Source of the DNA: Ignavibacteriota bacterium
Lineage (GTDB): Bacteria > Bacteroidota > Ignavibacteria > Ignavibacteriales > Melioribacteraceae
Direction of reading: 5' to 3'
DNA length: 64,000 nt
Assembly (NCBI GenBank): GCA_016708125.1
Contig: JADJGF010000001.1
Coordinates: 2,998,001-3,062,000, forward strand
Shown here: one piece after another, positions 52,516 through 60,689 of the stretch
How positions within the stretch are numbered: the first letter of the stretch is position 1
Layout of the letters: each line of letters starts with the position of its first letter
The notes under the pieces: generated by a model
What the model was told of the DNA's origin: nothing
Database searches by the model: none
What the model saw: the letters and a program-made list of their open reading frames with translations, nothing else
Translations under genes and position numbers: made by a program

Positions 52516-54399
52516 ATGAAAACACTTAAAATTTTATACTTACTAATTTTTATAGCAATGTTATTTGCAAAAAGTTTAACCGCCCAAACATTACATATTA
52601 GTGGAAATATATCAACGAAAACTGAAGTTGTGAAGAATGCAAAAATATCATTTATTGAAACAGATGATACCTCAAAGCGATACGAAGCATTTAGTGATGA
52701 ATTCGGAAACTATAATATTGATGTAATTACTTCAGTAGAAAGCACGAAAAATCAATTACCAACAAAATTTGAATTGGGACAAAATTACCCTAATCCTTTT
52801 TCAAGTGAGACGGCAATTTCATATAAACTCAAAGAAAACTCAGATGTAAGCATTACAATCTATGATATGCTGGGTAGAGAAGTAAAAAAGTATCATGAAG
52901 GTCAACAAAATGCCGGTGTGCATGGAATAATTTGGGACGGAAGAAATAGTATCGGCGAGAAAGTTGCAACTGGTATATACTTTTATCGATTAAAAACTGG
53001 AAAAGAAACTATTGTAAATAAAATGCTTTTATCGAGAGAAGCAGACATAAAGAACAGTTTGAGTTTAAACCATCACTTTGTTTCGGCAAGCGAACTTAAA
53101 AAGGAATCAGGCAAACCAATAAGTTTTAAGTTAAAGATAGAAAATACAGCCAACACTGAACCAAGAATAGCTTGGAAGAAGATTGATAATTTACCAATAG
53201 AGAATGACACGACAATAAATATCTCCGTTAATAAGTTGCCGATTGCTAAAGCTGGTGAAGATGACAGTGTGAAAGTTGGGCAATATGTTACATTAGATGG
53301 TTCACAAAGTAAAGTAGGCGATGGAGATGTTCTATATTATGATTGGATACCTGATTCTACTAATCCGGCTGAAGTAAGAATTCTTTGGTCTGAAATACAG
53401 CCAAATGTTGCTTTTAGTTATCCAGGTACATACAAGTTTTCATTAGTGGTAAATGATGGTATTGCTGATAGTGAACCGGATGAAGTATTAATAGAAGTAG
53501 GTGAAAGGGGTGAAAGCAAATTTGAAGACGCTGTATTAGAAGCATATATACGATTTGAACTAAAAGATCCTAAAGGTGAACTTACCAAGGAGAAGCTGGA
53601 ATCGATGACATCTTTTAATTCACTAGGAATATTTGGTGATGTAACTTCGTTAATTGGGATCGAGAATTGCATAAATTTTGAGATACTGAATTTAAGTTCA
53701 AATAAAATAACAGATTTAGAACCCTTATCTAGTTTAACAAAGCTTGAAGAGCTTAATTTAAATCAGAATCGAATTCTCGCGGATATTTCACCTTTAGCTA
53801 ATCTGATAAACTTGAAAATACTAGATTTATCTACTAATATAATAGCAGATATTTCACCACTTAAGAATTTGACCCAATTAACATTTCTTTCTTTAGCATG
53901 GAACCCAATTACAGATATTGCTGCTTTGGAAGGGATGACGGAACTTCGTGAACTATATATTAATTATTCAGTTCAGAATGGTCCAAAATTAAAAAATACT
54001 CATGTCATCTCGAGATTAACAAAATTAGAAACATTATGGGTAGGCGATTATGATATTGAAGAAATATCTTTTGTTTCTACATTAACAAACTGTGATTACA
54101 TGAGCTTAAATTTTAATACAGTTTCAGATATCACGGGGATATCCAATTGTAATAAGTTATATAAGCTTAAACTAGATAATAATAATTTAACTGATATTAC
54201 ACCTCTTGAAGAAGGCATGGAAAGTTTAAAATATCTTGATTTAGCTGATAATCAAATTACAAATATTGAACCATTGGTAAAGAACACTAATTTTGGACAA
54301 GGAGATTTAATATTTATAAATCGCAATCCATTAGATGAAATTTCAAAAACACAATATATACCGGAATTAAGAAACCGTGGAGTTGTAGTATCTTTTTAA
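52516..54399 (+). CDS. Secreted LRR/PKD protein with an internal T9SS-type domain
   Basis: 627 residues. Order: signal peptide (1-23, LTAQ), a short beta-sandwich (about 25-75), a full T9SS type A-like domain (85-174: FELGQNYPNPFSSETAISYKL ... ITIYDMLGREVKKY ... VATGIYFYRLKTG ... NKMLLSR), a PKD domain (about 237-330: IAKAGEDDSVKVGQYVTLDGSQS) and about eleven internalin-like 22-residue leucine-rich repeats (about 360-627, e.g. ISPLANLINLKILDLSTNII). The sorting domain normally sits at the extreme C-terminus; here it is near the N-terminus, with no second one at the end. LRRs suggest protein or glycan binding at the surface. Confidence 0.88.
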   Translation: MKTLKILYLLIFIAMLFAKSLTAQTLHISGNISTKTEVVKNAKISFIETDDTSKRYEAFSDEFGNYNIDVITSVESTKNQLPTKFELGQNYPNPFSSETAISYKLKENSDVSITIYDMLGREVKKYHEGQQNAGVHGIIWDGRNSIGEKVATGIYFYRLKTGKETIVNKMLLSREADIKNSLSLNHHFVSASELKKESGKPISFKLKIENTANTEPRIAWKKIDNLPIENDTTINISVNKLPIAKAGEDDSVKVGQYVTLDGSQSKVGDGDVLYYDWIPDSTNPAEVRILWSEIQPNVAFSYPGTYKFSLVVNDGIADSEPDEVLIEVGERGESKFEDAVLEAYIRFELKDPKGELTKEKLESMTSFNSLGIFGDVTSLIGIENCINFEILNLSSNKITDLEPLSSLTKLEELNLNQNRILADISPLANLINLKILDLSTNIIADISPLKNLTQLTFLSLAWNPITDIAALEGMTELRELYINYSVQNGPKLKNTHVISRLTKLETLWVGDYDIEEISFVSTLTNCDYMSLNFNTVSDITGISNCNKLYKLKLDNNNLTDITPLEEGMESLKYLDLADNQITNIEPLVKNTNFGQGDLIFINRNPLDEISKTQYIPELRNRGVVVSF

Positions 54400-54436
54400 C
54401 TAATATGAAAAATGTAACATTTGTACAAATAATACT

Positions 54437-54470
54437 GGGAAGAAGCTGCTGCAACACATTTCTTCCCTTT
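54437..54470 (+). terminator. Rho-independent terminator after the LRR protein gene
   Basis: Stem GGGAAGAA (54437-54444) with TTCTTCCC (54460-54467), 15-nt loop, then TTTT. Confidence 0.7.
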
Positions 54471-54584
54471 TACAAACAAAATATCAAGGCTGTGCACCTT
54501 TAATGTTTACTGATTAAACGGCTTTGCCTTTTTGTTTGTGTCCAAAAATAAACAAAATAAAATCAAAACAAACGGAGGTTTAAA

Positions 54585-55172
54585 ATGATTGTAAAATTCT
54601 TAAAAGTATTTCCATTGGTATTGTTTATAACCTTTTTTACATTAACATGCGTTCTAATTGCGCAAGATTCTGATAATCAACTTATTATAAGTCAGGTTAG
54701 TCTAAATAAAAAGGAAACAAACAAAAGTTGGCTAAAAATATTAAACCCAACAGAAAATGATCTTTTTCTGGAAAGATTCAGATTATCTCATATTAAAACA
54801 ATTAATGTTTTACATAAAGAGACTAGTAAAAACGAAGGAATAAGGATTCCAACAGGAGGATCAATAATATTATGTACTGATGAAAAAACATTTACCTCAT
54901 TATACGGTAAGAGAAATAATATTATTAATGTAAATGCTTTATCAATGGCAATAGAGGGTGGATTTTTAGCTATTAAAACAAAAGGGATTGAAGCAGCAAA
55001 GGGCTCCATAGTGCGTTACGGTAAAAGAGATCTGTCTTCAATAATTGAGCAACTTGCCGGCAGTCAAGTTATTGGTTTTTCTGATGACGGGAAAAGTTAC
55101 ATGCGTAAAATAGATAAAAAAGAATCTGAAATTGAGGTATGTGAATTTATTGATTCTTCGGATAGACCCTAA
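54585..55172 (+). CDS. Exported lamin-tail-domain-like protein
   Basis: 195 residues after CGGAGG. Signal peptide (about 1-27, ending LIAQ), then one beta-sandwich of lamin-tail (LTD) style: LIISQVSLNKKETNKSWLKILNPTENDLFLERFRLS, IRIPTGGSIILCTDEKTFTSLYG, GGFLAIKTKG and SIVRYGKRD. LTD domains occur in surface and cell-wall proteins, often beside hydrolases. No sorting domain is present. It precedes the caspase-like gene by 41 bp in the same direction and probably shares its operon. Confidence 0.65.
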   Translation: MIVKFLKVFPLVLFITFFTLTCVLIAQDSDNQLIISQVSLNKKETNKSWLKILNPTENDLFLERFRLSHIKTINVLHKETSKNEGIRIPTGGSIILCTDEKTFTSLYGKRNNIINVNALSMAIEGGFLAIKTKGIEAAKGSIVRYGKRDLSSIIEQLAGSQVIGFSDDGKSYMRKIDKKESEIEVCEFIDSSDRP

Positions 55173-55213
55173 AAATTGAGTAATTAGTCTTTTCCATAAA
55201 AAAGGGAGAAAAA

Positions 55214-56245
55214 ATGTTTAAAATTAAAAATAGTATATTAGTAATGATCTTGTTCAGTATAGTTCTAAAAGGACAAAGTATAGTATATCATGCTGTAATT
55301 GCTGGCATAGATAATTACAATGGAGTTGCAAATAATCTACAATACGCAGTACAAGATGCATATGATATGAAACAAACCTTAATAAATCATCAAGGTTTTT
55401 TAGCGGCAAATATTGAGTATAAAATTAATACTGACGCTAATAGCGATGAATTAAGTGACGATTTAGCATATATGCCACGCGGAACTGGAAAAACAAATTT
55501 ATTCTTTTTTTCTGGTCACGGATCTACAGATGGAATTCTAACCTATCATAGTGATTTACCTCAATATCTTGCTCCCTACAATATTAATAGCTTTCTTGGT
55601 TATCAGGGTTTTAATCAATTCACTGCAATAATAGATGCATGTAATTCCGGAGTGTTTGTTGATGAAATGACAAATGGCGTAATTCTTTCTGCTTGCACAG
55701 CCAATCAAAATGCTTATGAATTAGCTTATTTAGAAAATGGTTGTTTTACAGAATTTATTATTGAAGGTTTAAGAAATAATGCTGCAGCAGATATAAATGG
55801 TATTCTTTCTGCTGAAGGTCTTTTAGGGTATACATTTTACAGAACCATTGGAGCTTCATGTGGCCAACAAGTTCCTCAGTTGAAGGATAATTACAGTGGC
55901 AAATTGGTGCTGAATAGTAATGTTCTAGCGAAAACACAGCAGTATAATCAAGAAGAATATCTTGTAGAAAACAATGAGCCATCAGAATATTATCTACATG
56001 CAAATTATCCAAATCCATTTAACCCGTCATCAACTATAAATTATATTGTAAAAGAAATAGGCAATGTAAATATTACAATTTATGATGCGCTTGGCAGAAA
56101 GGTAAAAGAATTAGTTAATGAAATAAAAGAACCCGGAAGTTATAATGTAAAATTTGATGGCTCGGACCTTGCAACAGGAATTTACATATACACTATGCGA
56201 GTGAACAACTTCTTTGAAAGTAAAAAAATGATTTTAAATAAATAG
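55214..56245 (+). CDS. Secreted caspase-like (C14) peptidase with T9SS sorting domain
   Basis: 343 residues. Signal peptide (about 1-21), a caspase/metacaspase p20-like domain (about 22-215) with VYHAVIAGIDNYNGVANNLQYAVQDAYDMKQTL, the catalytic His102 in FFFSGHGSTDG and Cys143 in IIDACNSG, then a T9SS type A domain (about 259-343: LHANYPNPFNPSSTINYIV to SKKMILNK). The dyad is intact, so it should be an active cysteine peptidase cutting after Arg/Lys or Asp. Export to the surface is by T9SS. The target is unknown; the LRR and lamin-tail proteins next door are candidates. Confidence 0.88.
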   Translation: MFKIKNSILVMILFSIVLKGQSIVYHAVIAGIDNYNGVANNLQYAVQDAYDMKQTLINHQGFLAANIEYKINTDANSDELSDDLAYMPRGTGKTNLFFFSGHGSTDGILTYHSDLPQYLAPYNINSFLGYQGFNQFTAIIDACNSGVFVDEMTNGVILSACTANQNAYELAYLENGCFTEFIIEGLRNNAAADINGILSAEGLLGYTFYRTIGASCGQQVPQLKDNYSGKLVLNSNVLAKTQQYNQEEYLVENNEPSEYYLHANYPNPFNPSSTINYIVKEIGNVNITIYDALGRKVKELVNEIKEPGSYNVKFDGSDLATGIYIYTMRVNNFFESKKMILNK

Positions 56246-56265
56246 TACAGAAATTGCTTAAGAAA

Positions 56266-58227
56266 ATGAAATTTAATTCAAAAATATCAAAAGAAATAAA
56301 AAAACAAATCTTTGCAGATAAAGATAAACTTTCTGCGCACGAAATCTCAAAGAAATATAATGTCCCCATTTTTGAAGTAAAAAAAATTATTAATGCTTCT
56401 GCAAAAAAAACGCCTAAATGGTTTTATGCAATTTTATTTTTTTTACCAATTTTATTTTTAATCCTTCTGGAAATATTATTGAGAAACATTAATTATGGTT
56501 ATGATTTTACTCAATGGATAGATGCCGGCGAAGGTAAATATGTAATTAACTCAAACATTAGTAAAAAATATTTTACAAGTGGAGATTTCAATCCCACAAC
56601 CAGCGAAGATTATTTTGATATACAAAAAAAGACAAATTCTTTCCGAGTATTTGTTTTAGGCGGAAGCAGTGCAGAAGGATATCCTTATAGTCCAATGGGA
56701 TCATTTTCACGTTATGTTCGAAAAAGATTGGAATTGGTATATCCAAATACGCACATTGAGGTTGTTAATTTGGGTATGACAGCAGTAAACTCATATACAA
56801 TACTAGATCTTTTCCCCGAAGTCTTGGATCAGCAACCCGATTTAATTTTAATTTATGCCGGACATAATGAATATTATGGAGCTTTGGGTGTTGGTTCGGT
56901 TCAATCATTTGGTTCTTCTCGAAATCTGATAAATTTAATATTATATCTAAATAATTTTAAAACTACTCAATTAGTTCGCAATTCAATTCAGTGGGTGACT
57001 TCATTATTTTTTTCATCAGAAAATATAAAATCATCCGGCACGCTGATGTCACAAATGGCAAATGACAAAAACATTATTTTAGATTCAGATGTGTATAATG
57101 CCGGACTTCAGCAGTTTAAAGAGAATTTTACGGACATTTTAACATTATGTAAAGAAAAAGGTGTTCCGGTAATTATTGGTAAGTTGGCAAGCAATTTAAA
57201 AGATCAAAAACCTTTTATTTCTGTTGCAACCCAAGGATATAAGAATACTGATAAAGTTTACGAAGAGGCTTGGGATAATTTTAAGAATGATAATTTTAAG
57301 AAAGCAGATTCTTTATTCAGATTAGCAAAAGATCTTGATGCACTTAGATTTAGAGCCCCTTCCAAAATGAATATGATAATTGATCAACTTGGAAAAGAAT
57401 TTAATGTTGCGACTGTTCCGATTGATTCAATATTTAATTCTGAAAGTTCGGGCGGAATAGTTGGCGACAATTTAATTGTAGATCATCTTCACCCAAATGT
57501 TGAAGGATATCAACTAATTGGAAAAGCATTTTACAATTGCATGGAAAAGAAGGGATATCTTCCAAAAACAGAAAATGCAAATATACCATTTGCTAAACAA
57601 GATAGTTTAACGAAAGCAAATTTTGTATTTACAAAACTCGATTCAGCTATCGGCAATTATAATATTACACTTTTAAAACACAATTGGCCTTATGTTAAGA
57701 ATAGTATTACAATGACTAAGTTTCAACACAAAGACTTTTTAAATATGCTTCAACCCAAGGATTTAACGGATTCTATTGCAGTTTACAAGATAGAAGGTTT
57801 ATCTTGGACTGACGCACATTTACTTGCAGCTAAAACTTATTTGAGAAGAGATGATATTAAAAATTATTTGAAACATATAAATACAATTCTTTATCAATAT
57901 CCGGTTCTAAAAGACTTTAATACTTTAATCACATATTTCTATAACCAAAAAAAAATAGATCTTGCTGATTATACTTCTACACGTGTTGGAATAATAGAAT
58001 TATATAGAGAAAAATATGATGAAGCTATTAAACACTTAACCAAAACATACAATATCGATCCGAAAAATTCATTTGTATTGTATAATCTTTCTGTTGCATA
58101 TTTCGAAAAAAGAGATTTAAAATCTGCATTGAGTATGATAAATAAATGTTTAGATGTTGATAAAAAAAACGAAGATGCAATTAAATTAAAACGAGAAATA
58201 TTGAATCAACTTGAAAAAACTAATTAG
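56266..58227 (+). CDS. Membrane-anchored SGNH hydrolase with C-terminal TPR repeats
   Basis: About 653 residues. The N-terminal 50 residues are a charged cytoplasmic part with a helix-turn-helix-like stretch (LSAHEISKKYNVPIFEVKKI). Then a membrane segment (WFYAILFFLPILFLILLEILL), an SGNH/GDSL esterase domain with GGSSAEG (block I Ser), VNLGMTAVNSYT, YAGHNEYYG (block III) and DHLHPNVEGY (block V Asp/His), and TPR repeats at the end (YDEAIKHLTKTYNIDPKN; DLKSALSMINKCLDVDKKN). It is probably an O-acyl esterase acting on envelope or incoming glycans. TTG 56254 is an alternative start. Confidence 0.83.
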   Translation: MKFNSKISKEIKKQIFADKDKLSAHEISKKYNVPIFEVKKIINASAKKTPKWFYAILFFLPILFLILLEILLRNINYGYDFTQWIDAGEGKYVINSNISKKYFTSGDFNPTTSEDYFDIQKKTNSFRVFVLGGSSAEGYPYSPMGSFSRYVRKRLELVYPNTHIEVVNLGMTAVNSYTILDLFPEVLDQQPDLILIYAGHNEYYGALGVGSVQSFGSSRNLINLILYLNNFKTTQLVRNSIQWVTSLFFSSENIKSSGTLMSQMANDKNIILDSDVYNAGLQQFKENFTDILTLCKEKGVPVIIGKLASNLKDQKPFISVATQGYKNTDKVYEEAWDNFKNDNFKKADSLFRLAKDLDALRFRAPSKMNMIIDQLGKEFNVATVPIDSIFNSESSGGIVGDNLIVDHLHPNVEGYQLIGKAFYNCMEKKGYLPKTENANIPFAKQDSLTKANFVFTKLDSAIGNYNITLLKHNWPYVKNSITMTKFQHKDFLNMLQPKDLTDSIAVYKIEGLSWTDAHLLAAKTYLRRDDIKNYLKHINTILYQYPVLKDFNTLITYFYNQKKIDLADYTSTRVGIIELYREKYDEAIKHLTKTYNIDPKNSFVLYNLSVAYFEKRDLKSALSMINKCLDVDKKNEDAIKLKREILNQLEKTN

Positions 58228-58267
58228 GTAAAAGAAAAATTTAAATGAAATTTCTTGGATTAACAAA

Positions 58268-60658
58268 ATGAAAAACAATTTAATAAAAAAAATGATTTTG
58301 ATTTTAGCATTGTTAATTTCTATTTCTTCAATTTTAAAATCTCAAGAAAAATTATATCCAAATTTATTTCCATTACAAGATGTAAAATTACTTGAAGGAC
58401 CTTTTCAACACGCACGCGATTTAAATATTAAAGTTTTGTTAGAATATGATGTTGATCGATTATTAGCTCCTTATCGTAAAGAAGCTGGTCTGAAACTTAA
58501 AGCTCCATGCTACCCAAATTGGGATGGATTAGATGGTCATGTCGGCGGACATTATTTAACTGCAATGGCAATGAATTATGCAGCCACCGGAAATCTTGAG
58601 TGTAAAAAGCGCATTGAATATATGCTTGCCGAATTAAAAATTTGTCAAGATTCAAACGCAATAAACAATACCGAATGGGGAGTTAATTATATTGGCGGAA
58701 TGCCAAACAGCAAAGAGATTTGGAATAATTTAAAGAATGGAGAGTTTAAAGTTTACAAATCTTCTTGGGCTCCTTGGTACAATTTGCATAAAATGTTTGC
58801 CGGATTAAGAGATGCTTGGCTTTATACCGGAAATGAAATATCAAAAGAAATGTTTCTTGATTTTTGTGATTGGGCGATAAATATTACATCACAATTATCT
58901 GATGAACAAATGCAAATAATGCTTGATTCCGAACACGGCGGAATGAATGAAATTTTTGCAGATGCATATCAAATTACTAATGATGACAAATATATTAATG
59001 CTGCAAAACGTTTCTCTCATAATAAATTTCTTGATCCATTATCACAAAAAATAGATAATCTTGATAATACTCATGCTAATACACAAATTCCCAAGTTTAT
59101 TGGTTTTCAACGAATTGCAGAAATTACCGGTGATAAAATATTTGCAGATGCTGGCAGTTATTTTTGGGAAACTGTTACAAAAAATCGAACACTTGTTTTT
59201 GGCGGTAACAGCAGAAAGGAGCATTTTCCTACAGTTAAAGCTTCAAAAGATTATATAATTGATATTGATGGTCCGGAATCATGTAATTCGTATAACATGC
59301 TTAAGTTAACAGAAGATTTGTTCCGAACATATAAATCTGCTAAGTATATTGATTATTACGAGAGAACACTTTACAATCATATTTTATCGACACAACATCC
59401 GGAACATGGCGGATACGTTTATTTTACTCCAGCACGCCCTAAACATTATAGAGTTTATTCAGCTCCAAACGAAGCAATGTGGTGCTGCGTTGGAACCGGA
59501 ATGGAGAATCATGGTAAATACAATCAATTAATTTATACACATCATAATGATTCACTTTTTGTTAATCTATTTATCGCTTCAGAATTAAATTGGAATGAAA
59601 AGCAAATTAAAATAAAACAAGAAACCAATTTTCCATATGAAGAAAAGACAAAATTAATAATTACTGAAGGTTCATCTAAATTTAAAGTAATGATTAGATA
59701 TCCATCATGGGTTAATGAAGGTGAATTAAAAGTTTTAATTAACGGTGAAACTTTTCCGGTGACGGCTTCTTCTTCATCATATTTTGCGATAGAACGTTTA
59801 TGGAATATTGGTGATACAATTGAAATATTTTTACCAATGCATAATTCTATAGAAAGTCTGCCTAACGTTTCAGAATACATTGCATTTCTTCATGGTCCAA
59901 TTCTACTTGGTGCTAAAACTGGGACGGAAGATTTAGCTGGATTAATAGCTGATGACGGACGTTGGTCGCAATATGCAAGTGGTAAAAGGTTGCCTTTAGA
60001 TAAATCTCCAATCATAATTTCTGATGACATTAAGAATTTATCAAGCAAATTAATTCCGGTTGAAAATAAACCATTCACATTTAAAGATCCGGATTTAAAT
60101 CTCATTAATCCTATTGAAATTATACTTGAACCATTTTTCAAAATTCATGATTCAAGATATATGATGTATTGGATGGCTTTAACAAATAGTCAATATGAAT
60201 CGCGTATTGATTCTATTGCTGCAGATGAAAAAGCAAAACTTGCTTTGGAAAATCGTACTTTAGATTTTGTTGCTCCTGGAGAACAGCAACCTGAAACTGA
60301 TCATTTAATACAAACTTCAAATTCTAGTACTGGAGTTTTTTTTGATGAATTTTGGCGCGATGCAAAAGACGGAGGATATTTCAGTTATAGTTTAGCAACA
60401 AATGGGGAAAATAATTTATCATTAATTGTACGTTATTATGGTTATGAATGGGGAAGCAGAAAGTTTGACATTTTTATTGATGATGAAAAATTAATAAGCG
60501 AAGATAATACCGGAAGATGGTATCAATCAGAATTTATAGATGTTGAATATAAAATTCCAAATTCTATGATAGAAGATAAAGAATTCGTTAGGATAAAATT
60601 TCAAGCTCTGCCGAACAGCACTGCCGGAGCAGTTTATTTTGTTAGGTTGGTTAAATAA
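58268..60658 (+). CDS. GH127 (DUF1680) beta-L-arabinofuranosidase-like hydrolase
   Basis: 796 residues with a signal peptide (about 1-25). The N-terminal (alpha/alpha)6 domain has the family start LQDVKLLEGPFQHARDLN and GLDGHVGGHYLTAMAM. The HypBA1-type Zn/Cys active site is conserved: Glu318 (KEHF), Glu337 and Cys339 (PESCNSYNMLKL), and Cys406-Cys407 (MWCCVGTGMENHGK), the latter giving the nucleophile. C-terminal beta domains follow. The enzyme removes beta-L-arabinofuranose, typical of plant cell wall glycoproteins or pectin side chains. It overlaps the next open frame's earliest possible start. Confidence 0.92.
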   Translation: MKNNLIKKMILILALLISISSILKSQEKLYPNLFPLQDVKLLEGPFQHARDLNIKVLLEYDVDRLLAPYRKEAGLKLKAPCYPNWDGLDGHVGGHYLTAMAMNYAATGNLECKKRIEYMLAELKICQDSNAINNTEWGVNYIGGMPNSKEIWNNLKNGEFKVYKSSWAPWYNLHKMFAGLRDAWLYTGNEISKEMFLDFCDWAINITSQLSDEQMQIMLDSEHGGMNEIFADAYQITNDDKYINAAKRFSHNKFLDPLSQKIDNLDNTHANTQIPKFIGFQRIAEITGDKIFADAGSYFWETVTKNRTLVFGGNSRKEHFPTVKASKDYIIDIDGPESCNSYNMLKLTEDLFRTYKSAKYIDYYERTLYNHILSTQHPEHGGYVYFTPARPKHYRVYSAPNEAMWCCVGTGMENHGKYNQLIYTHHNDSLFVNLFIASELNWNEKQIKIKQETNFPYEEKTKLIITEGSSKFKVMIRYPSWVNEGELKVLINGETFPVTASSSSYFAIERLWNIGDTIEIFLPMHNSIESLPNVSEYIAFLHGPILLGAKTGTEDLAGLIADDGRWSQYASGKRLPLDKSPIIISDDIKNLSSKLIPVENKPFTFKDPDLNLINPIEIILEPFFKIHDSRYMMYWMALTNSQYESRIDSIAADEKAKLALENRTLDFVAPGEQQPETDHLIQTSNSSTGVFFDEFWRDAKDGGYFSYSLATNGENNLSLIVRYYGYEWGSRKFDIFIDDEKLISEDNTGRWYQSEFIDVEYKIPNSMIEDKEFVRIKFQALPNSTAGAVYFVRLVK

Positions 60659-60680
60659 AATGACCAAAATATTTTTTCAG

Positions 60681-60685
60681 AAGGA
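60681..60685 (+). promoter_or_regulatory. Ribosome binding site for the GH95 gene
   Basis: AAGGA 4 nt before ATG 60690. The two upstream in-frame ATGs at 60639 and 60660 lack a comparable site and would push the signal peptide inwards. Confidence 0.55.
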
Positions 60686-60689
60686 TGAA

